NCBI RefSeq assembly: GCF_004331035.1
Contig: NZ_SJNT01000002.1
Coordinates: forward strand, 226,088 to 290,087
Direction: 5' to 3'
Length of the DNA stretch: 64,000 nt
Origin: Acinetobacter sp. ANC 4910
GTDB lineage: Bacteria; Pseudomonadota; Gammaproteobacteria; Pseudomonadales; Moraxellaceae
Shown: positions 19,524 to 29,432 of the stretch, piece after piece
Numbering within the stretch: the first letter of the stretch is position 1
Layout of the letters: each line of letters opens with the position of its first letter
Notes under the pieces: generated by a model
Seen by the model: only the letters and a program-made list of their open reading frames with translations
Database searches by the model: none
Told to the model about the DNA's origin: nothing
Program-made: the position numbers and the translations under genes

Positions 19524-20969
19524 TTATTTTTCATTCGGTGGGATTGGCTTTTTTGTAACCCTTTTTGTAGGTACCTTACGTGGACGCTTTGCAGCCACTA
19601 TTGGCTCTGCCAAAGGGTTTTCAATTTTTTCCGAAACACCATCCACAACAACCTCTATAGCATCACTACTTGAGGTTAATGCAGGCTGTTGAAGCTTTAC
19701 TTCTGCCTGTGGTTCAACCAAATGATTCGCCAATTTTTCTAAACCCTGCTCAATTTGCTGTTGTTGCTCCGCTTCATGGCTTGGTTTTGGCGTAGTTTTT
19801 TTCTTTACATAGACTTTGGTAATATTTTTATTATTTTCCAATGTGGTCTCAACGACAGGACTGATGGACTCTGCCTCAAGCAAACTTGGTTGAACCGTTT
19901 CGGTAAATAGTTTTGGTGTCGCTTGTGACAATAATGCCAATGAACGTTCATACGCAGTGACCACGGAGAGTTCGAGGTCTTTATGTTGCTGGATATATTG
20001 ACGTGCTTGAGCAAAAACCACTTGTGCTTTTTGATTGACATCCTCTATGAGCTTCCAACTATATACTGCACTTAACGTCGCACTTGCAACAGGCGTCAAT
20101 TTGCTTAGGAAGCTATAGTTCGGGACTTTATTCATCCAAGCCCATTTATAATCGCCCTGTTCATTGTGTAGCCATTTTCTAAGCATTTCAATGTCATTGC
20201 TTGAGCCCAATAAATACTGCAACTGCCCAATATCATGTGTTTGCAACATTTTAGACACGGTTTTAACCGCCATTAATAAGGCTTGCTTCTCTGCAATAAT
20301 TCCTAAATCAATTTGTTTAAAAATAAATTGAATAATCTCTTGTTCAGTATCTTTATTCAGTTCAAAGCCATAAGATCGCCCGACCTGATAAATGGTTCTC
20401 AGTGACAAAATTAAAGACAATGGAATATCGACACTTGAGCCAATGGTTCCCGTTGCCCCTGTAAGCAGGCCTTGTAAAGATGCAATCCATTTATTTTGTT
20501 CTGCTAAAGCCTGACTAATCCGTTTAGAGCGATCAATATCTTGCGTTAAGCTTTCCAGATCACGCACCCCAGCCTGATCTAAAACGTCGTCGACAGAACT
20601 GATATCTGAACTAAAGGCATTCAGTTTTTCAAAAAAATAGTCGCTAATTTTGTCGGTATACTGTGGCGCTACAAAATTCGCCACATTATTCACTTTTGAA
20701 TAATGACGCCCTAAAAGTTGTCGGGAAACTTGCGGAAAATGTTCTCGTAAAATCTGCTGTGCATCTTGATATTTTTTGGTCTCAAAAGCAGATTTAGAAT
20801 CAGCTTTGCCCTCAATAAACGCTGAATTTCCCGCGCCTTGCGGATAAGCCGAAATAGAGCCTGGTGCAACATGTTGCAAAACATCGATTCCAGTTTGGCT
20901 GAGCTTTTTAGCCACTCCAAAGGCATTTGAGAGGAATCCTGTTGATTGTTTATTATTAGCTTCTGTCAT
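19524..20969 (-). CDS. EcsC-family protein
   Basis: This 481-residue protein has an EcsC domain over roughly residues 125-340, recognisable by LQGLLTGATGTIGSSVDIPLSL and the following helical region with IGQLQYLLG. The family is named after a B. subtilis protein encoded with an ABC transporter, but its biochemical role is not established. The last 100 residues are low-complexity: rich in Lys, Pro, Gln and Val and ending in a strongly basic RPRKVPTKRVTKKPIPPNEK. That tail suggests nucleic-acid or membrane-surface binding, which is inference. It is monocistronic. Confidence 0.75.
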   Translation of the reverse strand: MTEANNKQSTGFLSNAFGVAKKLSQTGIDVLQHVAPGSISAYPQGAGNSAFIEGKADSKSAFETKKYQDAQQILREHFPQVSRQLLGRHYSKVNNVANFVAPQYTDKISDYFFEKLNAFSSDISSVDDVLDQAGVRDLESLTQDIDRSKRISQALAEQNKWIASLQGLLTGATGTIGSSVDIPLSLILSLRTIYQVGRSYGFELNKDTEQEIIQFIFKQIDLGIIAEKQALLMAVKTVSKMLQTHDIGQLQYLLGSSNDIEMLRKWLHNEQGDYKWAWMNKVPNYSFLSKLTPVASATLSAVYSWKLIEDVNQKAQVVFAQARQYIQQHKDLELSVVTAYERSLALLSQATPKLFTETVQPSLLEAESISPVVETTLENNKNITKVYVKKKTTPKPSHEAEQQQQIEQGLEKLANHLVEPQAEVKLQQPALTSSSDAIEVVVDGVSEKIENPLAEPIVAAKRPRKVPTKRVTKKPIPPNEK

Positions 20970-21240
20970 TCTAGACCCTTCTTGTTCAATTCTTTCATTT
21001 CTCGCTAAATACTAGGTATAGTCTAAGTTTATCTCAACATCAAACTGTTTCTTTTAGTTAAGAACTTTGCCTAAATTCACTTTTTTCCTTTCTTCCAAAT
21101 ACACATCATATTTGCCATAAGAATTCAAAATTCTTTCTGCTATCATGATTGCAAATCAAACATATGAAGACTTGTAGCATAAAGGCTCTCCCCTGATTGC
21201 ATATAGTCATGCGAAATATCACCATATAAGGGATCTGTAG

Positions 21241-22470
21241 ATGAAACGTGTTGTAATTACTGGTATGGGTATCAACTCATGCATCGGTAACACTTTAGAA
21301 GATGTCACTCATTCATTGCAAAACGGGATTTCTGGAACACGTTTTAACCCGACTTATGCTGAACTTAATTTCAAAAGTCACATCAGCGCAGCAGCAGAAC
21401 AAAATTTCGACCACATTGACCGCAAATTAAAACGCTTTATGGGCGTATGTGCAATGTATGCGTATAACGCTGCAGTTGCTGCGGTAGAAAACGCAGGTCT
21501 GACCGCAGAGCAAATTGGTGGCAATCCTCGCTACGGTATTGCAGGCGGTTCAGGTGGTGGTTCAACAGCATCTGTCATTGAAATGAAAGAATTACTCGAC
21601 ACTAAAGGTGCGCGTAAAGTTGGTCCTTTCTTCGTGCCACGTAACATGTCGAACACCATCACTGCGAACGTAGGCGTAGCATTTAAAATGCAAGGTGTTG
21701 CTCATACCATTACTAGCGCTTGTGCAACCTCTGCTGATGCTATTGGTTATGCCTACAACCTGATTCAACTCGGTAAACAAGACTTAATGCTTGCAGGTGG
21801 TGGTGAAGAAGATCACTGGTCTCAAAGTTTGTTGTTTGATGCGATGGGCGCACTTTGCTCGAAGTACAATGACACACCAGAAACAGCTTCTCGTCCGTAC
21901 TCTGCTGACCGTGACGGTTTTGTGATTGCTGGCGGTGGCGGTTTCGTGGTACTTGAATCGCTTGAACACGCTCAAGCACGTGGTGCCAACATTTTAGCCG
22001 AAGTAGTGGGCTATGCTGCAAACAGTGATGGTGCAGACATGGTTGCGCCATCTGGTGAAGGCGCAACACGTTGTGTACTTATGGCACTAGAAGAAGCAAA
22101 ACAACACGGCGTAGACAAGATTGACTATGTGAATACGCATGGTACGTCGACACCTGCGGGTGACGTGACTGAATTATTAGCAATGGAACGTGCATTTGGT
22201 GAAGGTCAAGTTCCTCCACTTAGCTCGACCAAGTCAATGACAGGTCATAGCTTGGGTGCTGCTGGTGTACAAGAAGCGATCTACTCAGTACTGATGATGC
22301 AAAATGACTTTATTGCACCAAACATCAACGTGACTGAACTGGATGAAGGCGCAAAACCATTTGATATCGTGCTTGAAAAACGTGACGCAAAATTGAATAC
22401 TGTGATGAGTAACAGTTTCGGTTTTGGCGGCGTAAATGCATGTCTCATTTTCAAAAAGTGGGAAGGCTAA
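21241..22470 (+). CDS. fabB: 3-oxoacyl-[ACP] synthase I, FabB type
   Basis: FabB condenses malonyl-ACP with acyl-ACP in fatty-acid elongation and is needed for unsaturated chains in organisms using the FabA/FabB route. The 409 residues resemble E. coli FabB more than FabF: MKRVVITGMGINSCIGN, GGSGGGST, and SNSFGFGGVNA at the end. The catalytic triad is Cys161 (SACATSA), His300 (NTHGTSTP) and His336 (MTGHSLGAAG). GGGAT precedes the start. hemJ follows after 23 bases and may be co-transcribed. Confidence 0.92.
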   Translation: MKRVVITGMGINSCIGNTLEDVTHSLQNGISGTRFNPTYAELNFKSHISAAAEQNFDHIDRKLKRFMGVCAMYAYNAAVAAVENAGLTAEQIGGNPRYGIAGGSGGGSTASVIEMKELLDTKGARKVGPFFVPRNMSNTITANVGVAFKMQGVAHTITSACATSADAIGYAYNLIQLGKQDLMLAGGGEEDHWSQSLLFDAMGALCSKYNDTPETASRPYSADRDGFVIAGGGGFVVLESLEHAQARGANILAEVVGYAANSDGADMVAPSGEGATRCVLMALEEAKQHGVDKIDYVNTHGTSTPAGDVTELLAMERAFGEGQVPPLSSTKSMTGHSLGAAGVQEAIYSVLMMQNDFIAPNINVTELDEGAKPFDIVLEKRDAKLNTVMSNSFGFGGVNACLIFKKWEG

Positions 22471-22493
22471 GCCGCCCATTTTAGGGTGACTTG

Positions 22494-22946
22494 ATGGATG
22501 CTCCTTCTGATGCTTTTTTGTGGGTAAAAGCATTACATATTATTGCCGTGGTATGTTGGTTCGCAGCATTGTTCTACTTACCACGGCTCTATGTTTACCA
22601 TGCCATGAGTGATGATGCCGTCAGTCATCAACGTTTCGAGGTCATGGAACGTAAATTGTACCGTGGCATTATGTGGCCATCGATGATTGCGACATTGATC
22701 ACGGCACACTTCTTGGTGGATTGGGGCGATGCAACGCGCCACTACCACGAAGCCTTATGGTTTTACCTGAAAGTTGGCTTGGTTGGACTGTTAGTGATTT
22801 ACCATTTTGTCTGCGGTTATTACCGTAAGAAATTGATTGGTAACGCCCATTACAAGTCACACAAGTTCTGGCGTTTCTTTAATGAAATGCCAACCCTAAT
22901 TTTACTTGCTGTAGTGATTTTAGTCGTGGTTAAACCAACGTTTTAG
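22494..22946 (+). CDS. hemJ: Protoporphyrinogen IX oxidase HemJ
   Basis: HemJ is a small membrane enzyme that oxidises protoporphyrinogen IX in haem synthesis in bacteria lacking HemG and HemY. The 150 residues contain four hydrophobic segments and the family signatures WVKALHIIAVVCWFAALFYLPRL, ERKLYRGIMWP and KFWRFFNEMP. The open frame begins with TTG at 22491. I start at ATG 22494 because AGGG lies 8 bases upstream. It ends 13 bases before a strong terminator. Confidence 0.92.
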   Translation: MDAPSDAFLWVKALHIIAVVCWFAALFYLPRLYVYHAMSDDAVSHQRFEVMERKLYRGIMWPSMIATLITAHFLVDWGDATRHYHEALWFYLKVGLVGLLVIYHFVCGYYRKKLIGNAHYKSHKFWRFFNEMPTLILLAVVILVVVKPTF

Positions 22947-22959
22947 AATCCCCGAAATG

Positions 22960-22986
22960 AAAGCCCCGATTGATTCGGGGCTTTTT
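22960..22986. terminator. Terminator after hemJ
   Basis: A 10-bp stem AAAGCCCCGA/TCGGGGCTTT with loop TTGAT is followed by T residues. It lies between hemJ and the convergent acyltransferase gene. Confidence 0.9.
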
Positions 22987-23027
22987 AATGTCTAAAAATA
23001 AATCAACAGCGCATCTAAAGACCCGTG

Positions 23028-24134
23028 CTACGACCGTATCCAAGCTTGTCGAATTTTTAAATTGAGTGGAGTCGAATAATACTTTTCAATCGCCCAACTC
23101 ATAATAAATACTGCGATAAAATAAACAGGTAACAACAGCAGCTTTTCAGTCGCTACAGTTTCTTTGGGGAAATACACCACTTTCATTAAGCCGAGAATAA
23201 TCAAATGAAACAGATACATTTCATAGCTACGCTGTCCAATCCAGACCAAGCTCCGTGCTGCGTATGAGACAGGTTTAACTTTGGGATCTTGTGCAAAGCA
23301 AAATATCAGTAACGCTGTAAGTAACGCAAATACACTGATACTCCATGTACTCAGCTCTTTGATCGGTGCATAAAAATATAAAGCAACCATCAGCAATACG
23401 CTCACAATAACGATCACTCTTGGACGGTAAATGGCAACTTTAAAATGCTGTGCATACATTGCAGTGAGGCAGCCAATCGCAATGCCATCAAAACTAGAGA
23501 AATAATGATACAAATAAGCGCCGCTTTCCTCGCCAAAATGTAAAGCACGAAAATATGGTGCATAAGCGATTATTGCGAGTAGAAAAACAATAAAGCCTTT
23601 GCCTCGACCAAGTGCTAAACACAGTACAGGAAATGCTAAATAGAAAACCTCTTCAACCGATAAAGACCACAATACGCCCAAGGCATAGTTGACCCAGCCG
23701 TATTTGATAATCAATAGATTCATCCAGAAACTCAAAGCAGAAAAGATGGTCACGGCATAGGACACCTCTACACCATTCGGCGACTGGTTGATAAAGGGTT
23801 GCAACCCGAAACTTCCGAGCACGCTCACCAGCGCAACCAATAACACCAGACATGGCATAATTCGGGCAATACGGCGGATATAGAAATCTTTCAGCTTAAT
23901 CTGCGCCAAAGATCCACTACGTTGTAAGGTATGCTGGGTAATCAAAAAGCCCGAAATGACAAAAAATATGGTCACACCATAGTTGCCATTCCTTGCAATT
24001 AAGGTACTTAAGCTTTCGCCTCCAATTAGGATACCTAGAAACGTATCGTGTAATTTATACGGAATATTGAAATGGTGAATCAGCACCAAAAGGATGGACA
24101 CTCCGCGCAGAATGTCGATTTTATAATTACGCAT
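23028..24134 (-). CDS. Acyltransferase-3 (OafA/YrhL-like) membrane protein
   Basis: This 368-residue integral membrane protein of the acyltransferase-3 family O-acetylates surface polysaccharides or other envelope glycans. The family signature opens the protein (YKIDILRGVSILLVLIHHFN), with the conserved His pair in LIHH. FFVISGFLIT follows near 55-64, and about ten hydrophobic segments are present. There is no SGNH extension at the C-terminus. It stands alone between terminators, with no polysaccharide cluster around it, so its acceptor is unknown. Confidence 0.85.
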   Translation of the reverse strand: MRNYKIDILRGVSILLVLIHHFNIPYKLHDTFLGILIGGESLSTLIARNGNYGVTIFFVISGFLITQHTLQRSGSLAQIKLKDFYIRRIARIMPCLVLLVALVSVLGSFGLQPFINQSPNGVEVSYAVTIFSALSFWMNLLIIKYGWVNYALGVLWSLSVEEVFYLAFPVLCLALGRGKGFIVFLLAIIAYAPYFRALHFGEESGAYLYHYFSSFDGIAIGCLTAMYAQHFKVAIYRPRVIVIVSVLLMVALYFYAPIKELSTWSISVFALLTALLIFCFAQDPKVKPVSYAARSLVWIGQRSYEMYLFHLIILGLMKVVYFPKETVATEKLLLLPVYFIAVFIMSWAIEKYYSTPLNLKIRQAWIRS

Positions 24135-24261
24135 AGACCGTTGTTAGAATTTTAAAGTGCTTCATTAAAAGTTAAACCATCTGATTTAAACAGCTTTTGT
24201 ACATAAAATCATACAATTATCTAACACTTCATTAGAGCCCATTTATTTAGCTCAAACAAAA

Positions 24262-24289
24262 AGAAAGCCCTGCATGTGCAGGGCTTTCT
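24262..24289 (-). terminator. Terminator of the dad/cycA operon
   Basis: The 13-bp stem AGAAAGCCCTGCA/TGCAGGGCTTTCT has loop TG. On the minus strand TTTTTGTTTG follows. Confidence 0.9.
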
Positions 24290-24320
24290 CTCAAATATCG
24301 CTAGCAAAAATCAGTTTTAC

Positions 24321-25760
24321 TTAGTTATCGAGTTGCTGTCCTAACATACGTTTTTTCACACGTGGTAAATACAACACACGATACGTAGTGGCCAAAATAA
24401 TTAACCACACTGGGCTAATGATTAAGGCTCGTAAAGTATCGGGTTCTAAACTTAAAATGACCAAGGTAAAGAAAAGGAAGATTAATACCACATAAGACAT
24501 CCACACCCCACCTGGCATTTTAAACTTCGATTGTGCATGTAATTCAGGACGCAGTTTACGGTAGCGTAAATAGCACACCATAATCAGTCCCCAAATACTG
24601 ATAAATAGAATTACACACAATGAACTTGCCAAGGTGAAGGCTTCCACGGTGTTCGGTACAAAGTACTGTAGCGCTGCACCTGCCATAATAAAGATGCAAG
24701 AAAATAACAAACCTTTGGCTGGAACCGCACGACTGGATAATTCACCCAAACCTTTAGGTGCTTGACCACCGCGAGATAAACCAAACAGCATGCGACTGGT
24801 CGAAAACACGCCACTATTCATCGAAGACATGACGGAAGACAGTACCACTAAGTTCATAATGATGGCAGAAACTGGAATACCCGCATGTAAGAATAAGCTC
24901 ACAAATGGGCTTTGATCCGCTGGAATCTGATTCCACGGCGTCACCGACATGACAATAAATAACGCCAACACATAAAACAGAATGATTCGGGTTGGAATTG
25001 CATTCACCGCTTTCGGTAAGTTCTTTTCTGGATCTTTAGCTTCAGCCGCCATGGTTCCAATCAATTCCACACCAACAAACGCAAATAATGCAATTTGGAA
25101 GCCCGCCAAGAAACCACTAACGCCTTTCGGGAACATGCCTCCATGCGCCCAGACATTGCTAAAGCTGGCAACTGAACCTTGGGGAGCTTGAAAATGACTG
25201 AATACCATAAAACCACCAATCACAATCAAGCCTAGAATGGCTAAAATTTTGATCAGTGCAAACCAGAATTCAATTTCACCAAATAGCTTTACGGTTAAAA
25301 GATTCAGTCCAAGTACAAATAATACACAACCTGCACTGATCAACGCTTGCCCTATGGGAGTAAATGCCATATCTGGCGGTAACCAGAAATTCAGATAATT
25401 AATAATAGCAGCAAGGTCAGCAATACCAACCAAGACCCAACCCAGCCAATACGACCAGCCGATATAATAGCCCGCTGCAGGACCAATTAAATCATGTGCC
25501 ATATCGATGAAAGATCTGTAATGTAAATTGGAGAGTAGAATTTCACCTAATGCACGCATGAGGAAAAAGAACATACCACCAATAATCATATAGATCAGTA
25601 AAATTGAAGGTCCAGCGAGGGAGATGGTTTTCCCTGAACCCATAAATAAACCTGTACCAATAGCTCCGCCAATTGCAATCAATTGTAAATGACGATTAGA
25701 GAGCTTGCGTTGCAACTCATGGGTTGCTTGTTCAGCTTTTGGCTCACGCATTGTGGTCAT
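24321..25760 (-). CDS. cycA: D-serine/D-alanine/glycine transporter CycA
   Basis: CycA is a proton-coupled amino-acid permease of the APC superfamily with about twelve membrane segments. The N-terminal signature RHLQLIAIGGAIGTGLFMGS, the segment NSGVFSTSRMLFGLSRGGQAP and the overall sequence are close to E. coli CycA. The length is 479 residues. Its position downstream of dadA, alr and ridA supports uptake of D- and L-alanine for the same pathway. The ridA-cycA spacer is 177 bases and contains small hairpins, so expression may differ from the upstream genes. Confidence 0.92.
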   Translation of the reverse strand: MTTMREPKAEQATHELQRKLSNRHLQLIAIGGAIGTGLFMGSGKTISLAGPSILLIYMIIGGMFFFLMRALGEILLSNLHYRSFIDMAHDLIGPAAGYYIGWSYWLGWVLVGIADLAAIINYLNFWLPPDMAFTPIGQALISAGCVLFVLGLNLLTVKLFGEIEFWFALIKILAILGLIVIGGFMVFSHFQAPQGSVASFSNVWAHGGMFPKGVSGFLAGFQIALFAFVGVELIGTMAAEAKDPEKNLPKAVNAIPTRIILFYVLALFIVMSVTPWNQIPADQSPFVSLFLHAGIPVSAIIMNLVVLSSVMSSMNSGVFSTSRMLFGLSRGGQAPKGLGELSSRAVPAKGLLFSCIFIMAGAALQYFVPNTVEAFTLASSLCVILFISIWGLIMVCYLRYRKLRPELHAQSKFKMPGGVWMSYVVLIFLFFTLVILSLEPDTLRALIISPVWLIILATTYRVLYLPRVKKRMLGQQLDN

Positions 25761-25937
25761 AACTCAACATCCTTTTTTAATTCCTTTATATGACTTAACC
25801 CAGATCTAGCTCCTCTCGAGCAATAACATTGATCTAGGGCTAAGCCCTTATCCTTAACAACGTAACCCTTAACCTTTGTGGTTAGTCAGTTGATCACTTT
25901 GCTCATTACTTGCGTCCTCCATTCCATGGATGAATAC

Positions 25938-26297
25938 TTACTTTTGTGCCGCAGTTACCGCAATCTCAATGAGCCATTTTGGATTCACCAAATCGGCTTG
26001 AATAGTAGCGCGTGCAGGCGTTGCATGGTCTTTTAACCAGTCAATCCAAATTTCATTCACCACTGAAAAATCAGTCAAATCTTTCAGAAAAAGTTGTGCC
26101 GACAAAATACGGCTTTTATCACTGTTGGCTTGTGCCAAAAGCTGATCGATGGTGTTTAATACATCTTGAGTTTGTCCCGTAATATCCAAATCAGAATTTT
26201 TAGGCACCTGACCCGATAAATACACCACATTGTTAAAAACCGTCACGGCACTCATTACAGGAGTGGTATTAAAGCGCTGAATATCTTGTTGTGACAT
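25938..26297 (-). CDS. RidA-family enamine/imine deaminase
   Basis: RidA proteins hydrolyse reactive enamine/imine intermediates released by PLP enzymes and amino-acid oxidases. The 119 residues contain the family pattern VVYLSGQVP, the conserved catalytic-region arginine in TPARATIQADL, and a C-terminal IEIAVTAAQK. It is 12 bases downstream of alr, in an operon with dadA. D-amino-acid dehydrogenase yields 2-iminopropanoate, which is a natural substrate for this protein; that link is inference from context. Confidence 0.88.
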   Translation of the reverse strand: MSQQDIQRFNTTPVMSAVTVFNNVVYLSGQVPKNSDLDITGQTQDVLNTIDQLLAQANSDKSRILSAQLFLKDLTDFSVVNEIWIDWLKDHATPARATIQADLVNPKWLIEIAVTAAQK

Positions 26298-26309
26298 GGT
26301 TAAAATTCC

Positions 26310-27413
26310 TTATTCCTGAATTGAAAAATTGACACGTGCAGTGACTGCACACATCAGTTCATAGCCTACGGTGCCAGAGGTTACTGCAACCTCATCAACC
26401 GGCAATACCGCCCCAGTGCTCGATTGCCCCCACAACACCACTTCGCTGCCTATCTGTGCATCCAGAATTGGATCAAGGTCAACGGCCAGCATGTCCATGC
26501 TGACACGCCCCAAAGTACGGGTACGAATGGAATTCACCAATACAGGTGTGCCTGTCGGTGAGATGCGTTGATAACCATCGGCATAGCCACATGCGACAAT
26601 ACCGACCCGCATTGGTCGGTCTGCGACAAAACTAGAGCCATAACCAATACTGTCGTTTGGATTTAACTGTTGAATCGAGATGATTTCACTGCGTAAACTC
26701 ATACTCGGTTGTAAATTCCAGTCTTGAATAGTATGACGTGGAAAATCGGGAGAACTGCCATAAAGCATGATGCCGCTACGTGCATAATCCGAGCGTAACT
26801 GGTTGGAATATCTTAAAATTGCTGCACTATTACTGACCGAACAAGGCCCTGGATACTGTTGTAAAATTTGTTGAAATACTTGGTGTTGGTATTCAATCCC
26901 AGATTGCCCCTGACGTTCACCATCGGCATCTGAGAAATGCATCATGTGTACCAATTCTTTAACCGAAGCTAAACCTTTCAGTTGTTGCCACGCGTGTACA
27001 TAGTGTTCTGGCGTAAATCCTAAACGATTCATACCATTGTTCATTTTTAAGAACACTTTGAATTGTGCTGCAACAGGAAACTGCTGTAACCATTGAATTT
27101 GCAGTTCATTATGTACAGTAAAACTCAATTGGTACTGTGCACAATCATATAGATCTTGTGGCGAGAAAATACCTTCCAGTAACAAGATTTCTCCTGTCCA
27201 GCCCAAGGCACGAATGCGCTTTGCTTCTTCGATATCAAGCAATGCAAAACCATCGGCAAATTTAAATGCTTGATACACGCGTTCAATGCCATGCCCATAG
27301 GCATTGGCCTTGACCACGACAAAAATTTGACTGTCTGGCATTGCGGCACGCGCAATTGCCAGATTATGTTTGAGTGCGGATTGATGAATGACCGCAGTAA
27401 TTGGACGTGGCAT
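26310..27413 (-). CDS. alr: Catabolic alanine racemase (DadX-type)
   Basis: This PLP enzyme interconverts L- and D-alanine. The PLP lysine is Lys35 in VVVKANAYGHG, and the second catalytic base is the tyrosine in SIGYGSSF near 263. The length of 367 residues is normal. Its location between dadA (44 bases upstream) and ridA points to the catabolic DadX role, feeding D-alanine to DadA. If it is the only alr in the genome it would also supply D-alanine for peptidoglycan, which cannot be judged here. Confidence 0.93.
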   Translation of the reverse strand: MPRPITAVIHQSALKHNLAIARAAMPDSQIFVVVKANAYGHGIERVYQAFKFADGFALLDIEEAKRIRALGWTGEILLLEGIFSPQDLYDCAQYQLSFTVHNELQIQWLQQFPVAAQFKVFLKMNNGMNRLGFTPEHYVHAWQQLKGLASVKELVHMMHFSDADGERQGQSGIEYQHQVFQQILQQYPGPCSVSNSAAILRYSNQLRSDYARSGIMLYGSSPDFPRHTIQDWNLQPSMSLRSEIISIQQLNPNDSIGYGSSFVADRPMRVGIVACGYADGYQRISPTGTPVLVNSIRTRTLGRVSMDMLAVDLDPILDAQIGSEVVLWGQSSTGAVLPVDEVAVTSGTVGYELMCAVTARVNFSIQE

Positions 27414-27457
27414 AACCCTTCTTCCCTAAAGTTCAAACAATTCCCTGAATTCAGGAA

Positions 27458-28717
27458 TTACGCTGCACTTAAATAACGTTCAATCGACAGACCATCAATG
27501 CTGATGTCTGGTTTATTGTTCATCACCAAGTCACTGATCAGCTTGCCTGAACCACATGCCATGGTCCAACCCAAGGTGCCATGTCCTGTATTCAAAAACA
27601 GATTTTTAAAGCGAGTCGCCCCAATAATTGGCGTACTATCTGGAGTCATTGGGCGTAAGCCTGTCCAGAAAGTCGCATTGGGTAAGTCACCGCCTGGGAA
27701 TAAATCTTTGGTGACCATTTCCAAGGTACCACGGCGGTCATCATTCAATTTCAGGTTGAAGCCGCTTAACTCAGCCATCCCACCCACACGAATACGTTGA
27801 TCAAAACGGGTAATCGCGATTTTGTAGGTTTCATCCAATACGGTTGATTGTGGTGCAAACGCCGGATCAATAATTGGCACTGTCAATGAATACCCTTTGA
27901 CTGGATATACTGGTAAATTCAATTCAAGTGGTTTTAGGAAATCACGCGAATAACTACCAAAAGCTAAGACATAACGGTCAGCAGTCAGCACTTGACCATT
28001 CACCACTACACCTTTAATTTCATCGCCTTCAACCACTAAACGCGTTACGTTTTGGTTAAACAGAAACTTCACGCCATTGGCTTTGGCAATATCTGCAAGC
28101 GAATTGGTGAATTTATAGCAATCGCCAGTTTCGTCATTTGGTAAGTGTAAACCACCGACCAGTTTATCTTTAGCAAAACCCAGTGCAGGCTCTACGCGAG
28201 CAAGGTCATCTTTCAATAGCAATTCATGTGGCACACCACACTCTTTTAATACTTGAATATCACGTTGTACCGCTTCTAATTGCGCTTCATTACGAAATAC
28301 CTGTAATGTGCCTTTTGAACGGTTTTCATAACTGATCCCTGTGTCTTTACGCAATTCACGTAAACAATCACGGCTGTATTCCGCCACACGGGTCATACGT
28401 TCTTTATTGATTGAATAGCTTTGTGCATTACAGTTTTTCAGCATTTGTGCCATCCACTGTAACTGCCACATGCTGCCATCCATATTAATCGCCAATGGCG
28501 CATGATGCTGGAACATCCACTTCACGGCTTTAAATGGAATGCCAGGCGCTGCCCAAGGCGTTGAATAACCTGGAGAAATTTGACCTGCATTACCAAAACT
28601 TGTTTCTTCTGCTGGACCTGCTTGGCGGTCCAATACAGTTACTTCTGCTCCCTGCTGCGCAAGATAATATGCACTTGCTACACCAATTACACCACTACCT
28701 AGAACGATTACGCGCAT
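27458..28717 (-). CDS. dadA: D-amino acid dehydrogenase small subunit
   Basis: DadA is a membrane-associated FAD enzyme that oxidises D-alanine to pyruvate and ammonia and feeds electrons to the respiratory chain. The FAD fold [16 protein letters not shown] is at residues 5-20. [11 protein letters not shown] and the C-terminal [33 protein letters not shown] region are characteristic of the family. The length of 419 residues fits. It heads the dadA-alr-ridA-cycA operon and is divergent from an Lrp-type regulator. Confidence 0.95.
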   Translation of the reverse strand: MRVIVLGSGVIGVASAYYLAQQGAEVTVLDRQAGPAEETSFGNAGQISPGYSTPWAAPGIPFKAVKWMFQHHAPLAINMDGSMWQLQWMAQMLKNCNAQSYSINKERMTRVAEYSRDCLRELRKDTGISYENRSKGTLQVFRNEAQLEAVQRDIQVLKECGVPHELLLKDDLARVEPALGFAKDKLVGGLHLPNDETGDCYKFTNSLADIAKANGVKFLFNQNVTRLVVEGDEIKGVVVNGQVLTADRYVLAFGSYSRDFLKPLELNLPVYPVKGYSLTVPIIDPAFAPQSTVLDETYKIAITRFDQRIRVGGMAELSGFNLKLNDDRRGTLEMVTKDLFPGGDLPNATFWTGLRPMTPDSTPIIGATRFKNLFLNTGHGTLGWTMACGSGKLISDLVMNNKPDISIDGLSIERYLSAA

Positions 28718-28857
28718 TTCCTTTCTCTCACTGCTTCACCAGTTTATTTAACTAGTATATTTCTACATCAATAGTGAATTTGACTGATTTAACAGGTATA
28801 GTTGAGATATATTCATGCCAATTTCACTAAATAAAGGCTAAAAATAGGGAAAAACTT

Positions 28858-29322
28858 ATGCGTAAATTAGACCGTGTAGATCGCCTGATTTTGGATATTC
28901 TGCAAATAGAAGGACGGATTGCGATTAGTGAACTGGCGTCTCGGGTTAATTTATCTACAACGCCTTGTTCAGAACGAGTCAAGCGACTCGAACGTGATGG
29001 CATTATTACGGGCTATCACGCGCGGCTTAATCCTGCACTGGTCGACCGAAATTTACTGGTGTTTTTAGAGATTAAACTCTCTGCCAAATCAGGTGATGTG
29101 TTTGACCAAGTGGCACGTGATTTGGTCGAAATTCCCGAAGTTTTGGAATGCCATCTAATTTCGGGTGAGTTCGATTATTTGGTCAAAGCTCGCTTAAAAG
29201 AGATGAGTGCTTACCGCCGCTTATTGGGTGATTTATTGAAAAAACTCCCCTCATCTGCTTCATCGCATAGCTATATTGTGATGGAAGAAATTAAGGAAAC
29301 TTTGTATTTAGATATGCGCTAA
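28858..29322 (+). CDS. Lrp/AsnC-family regulator (probable DadR)
   Basis: This 154-residue regulator has an N-terminal winged helix-turn-helix (about 5-65, with GRIAISELASRVNLSTTPCSERVKRLERDGII) and a C-terminal RAM ligand-sensing domain (LVFLEIKLSAKSG onward). It is divergent from dadA with 140 bases between starts. That is the arrangement of DadR, the L-alanine-responsive activator of dadAX in Pseudomonas. I therefore infer control of the dad operon. A global Lrp role is possible, since the sequence is also close to general Lrp proteins. Confidence 0.85.
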   Translation: MRKLDRVDRLILDILQIEGRIAISELASRVNLSTTPCSERVKRLERDGIITGYHARLNPALVDRNLLVFLEIKLSAKSGDVFDQVARDLVEIPEVLECHLISGEFDYLVKARLKEMSAYRRLLGDLLKKLPSSASSHSYIVMEEIKETLYLDMR

Positions 29323-29432
29323 GTCTTGACTGAATTATGCTAATCTCGAGCAGCTTTATTTTAGAAATCACTTATTTTTCATTTTCTAATTTTTCTTAAT
29401 TTTCATATCTTTCTTTTGGGAATTTTTGCATC

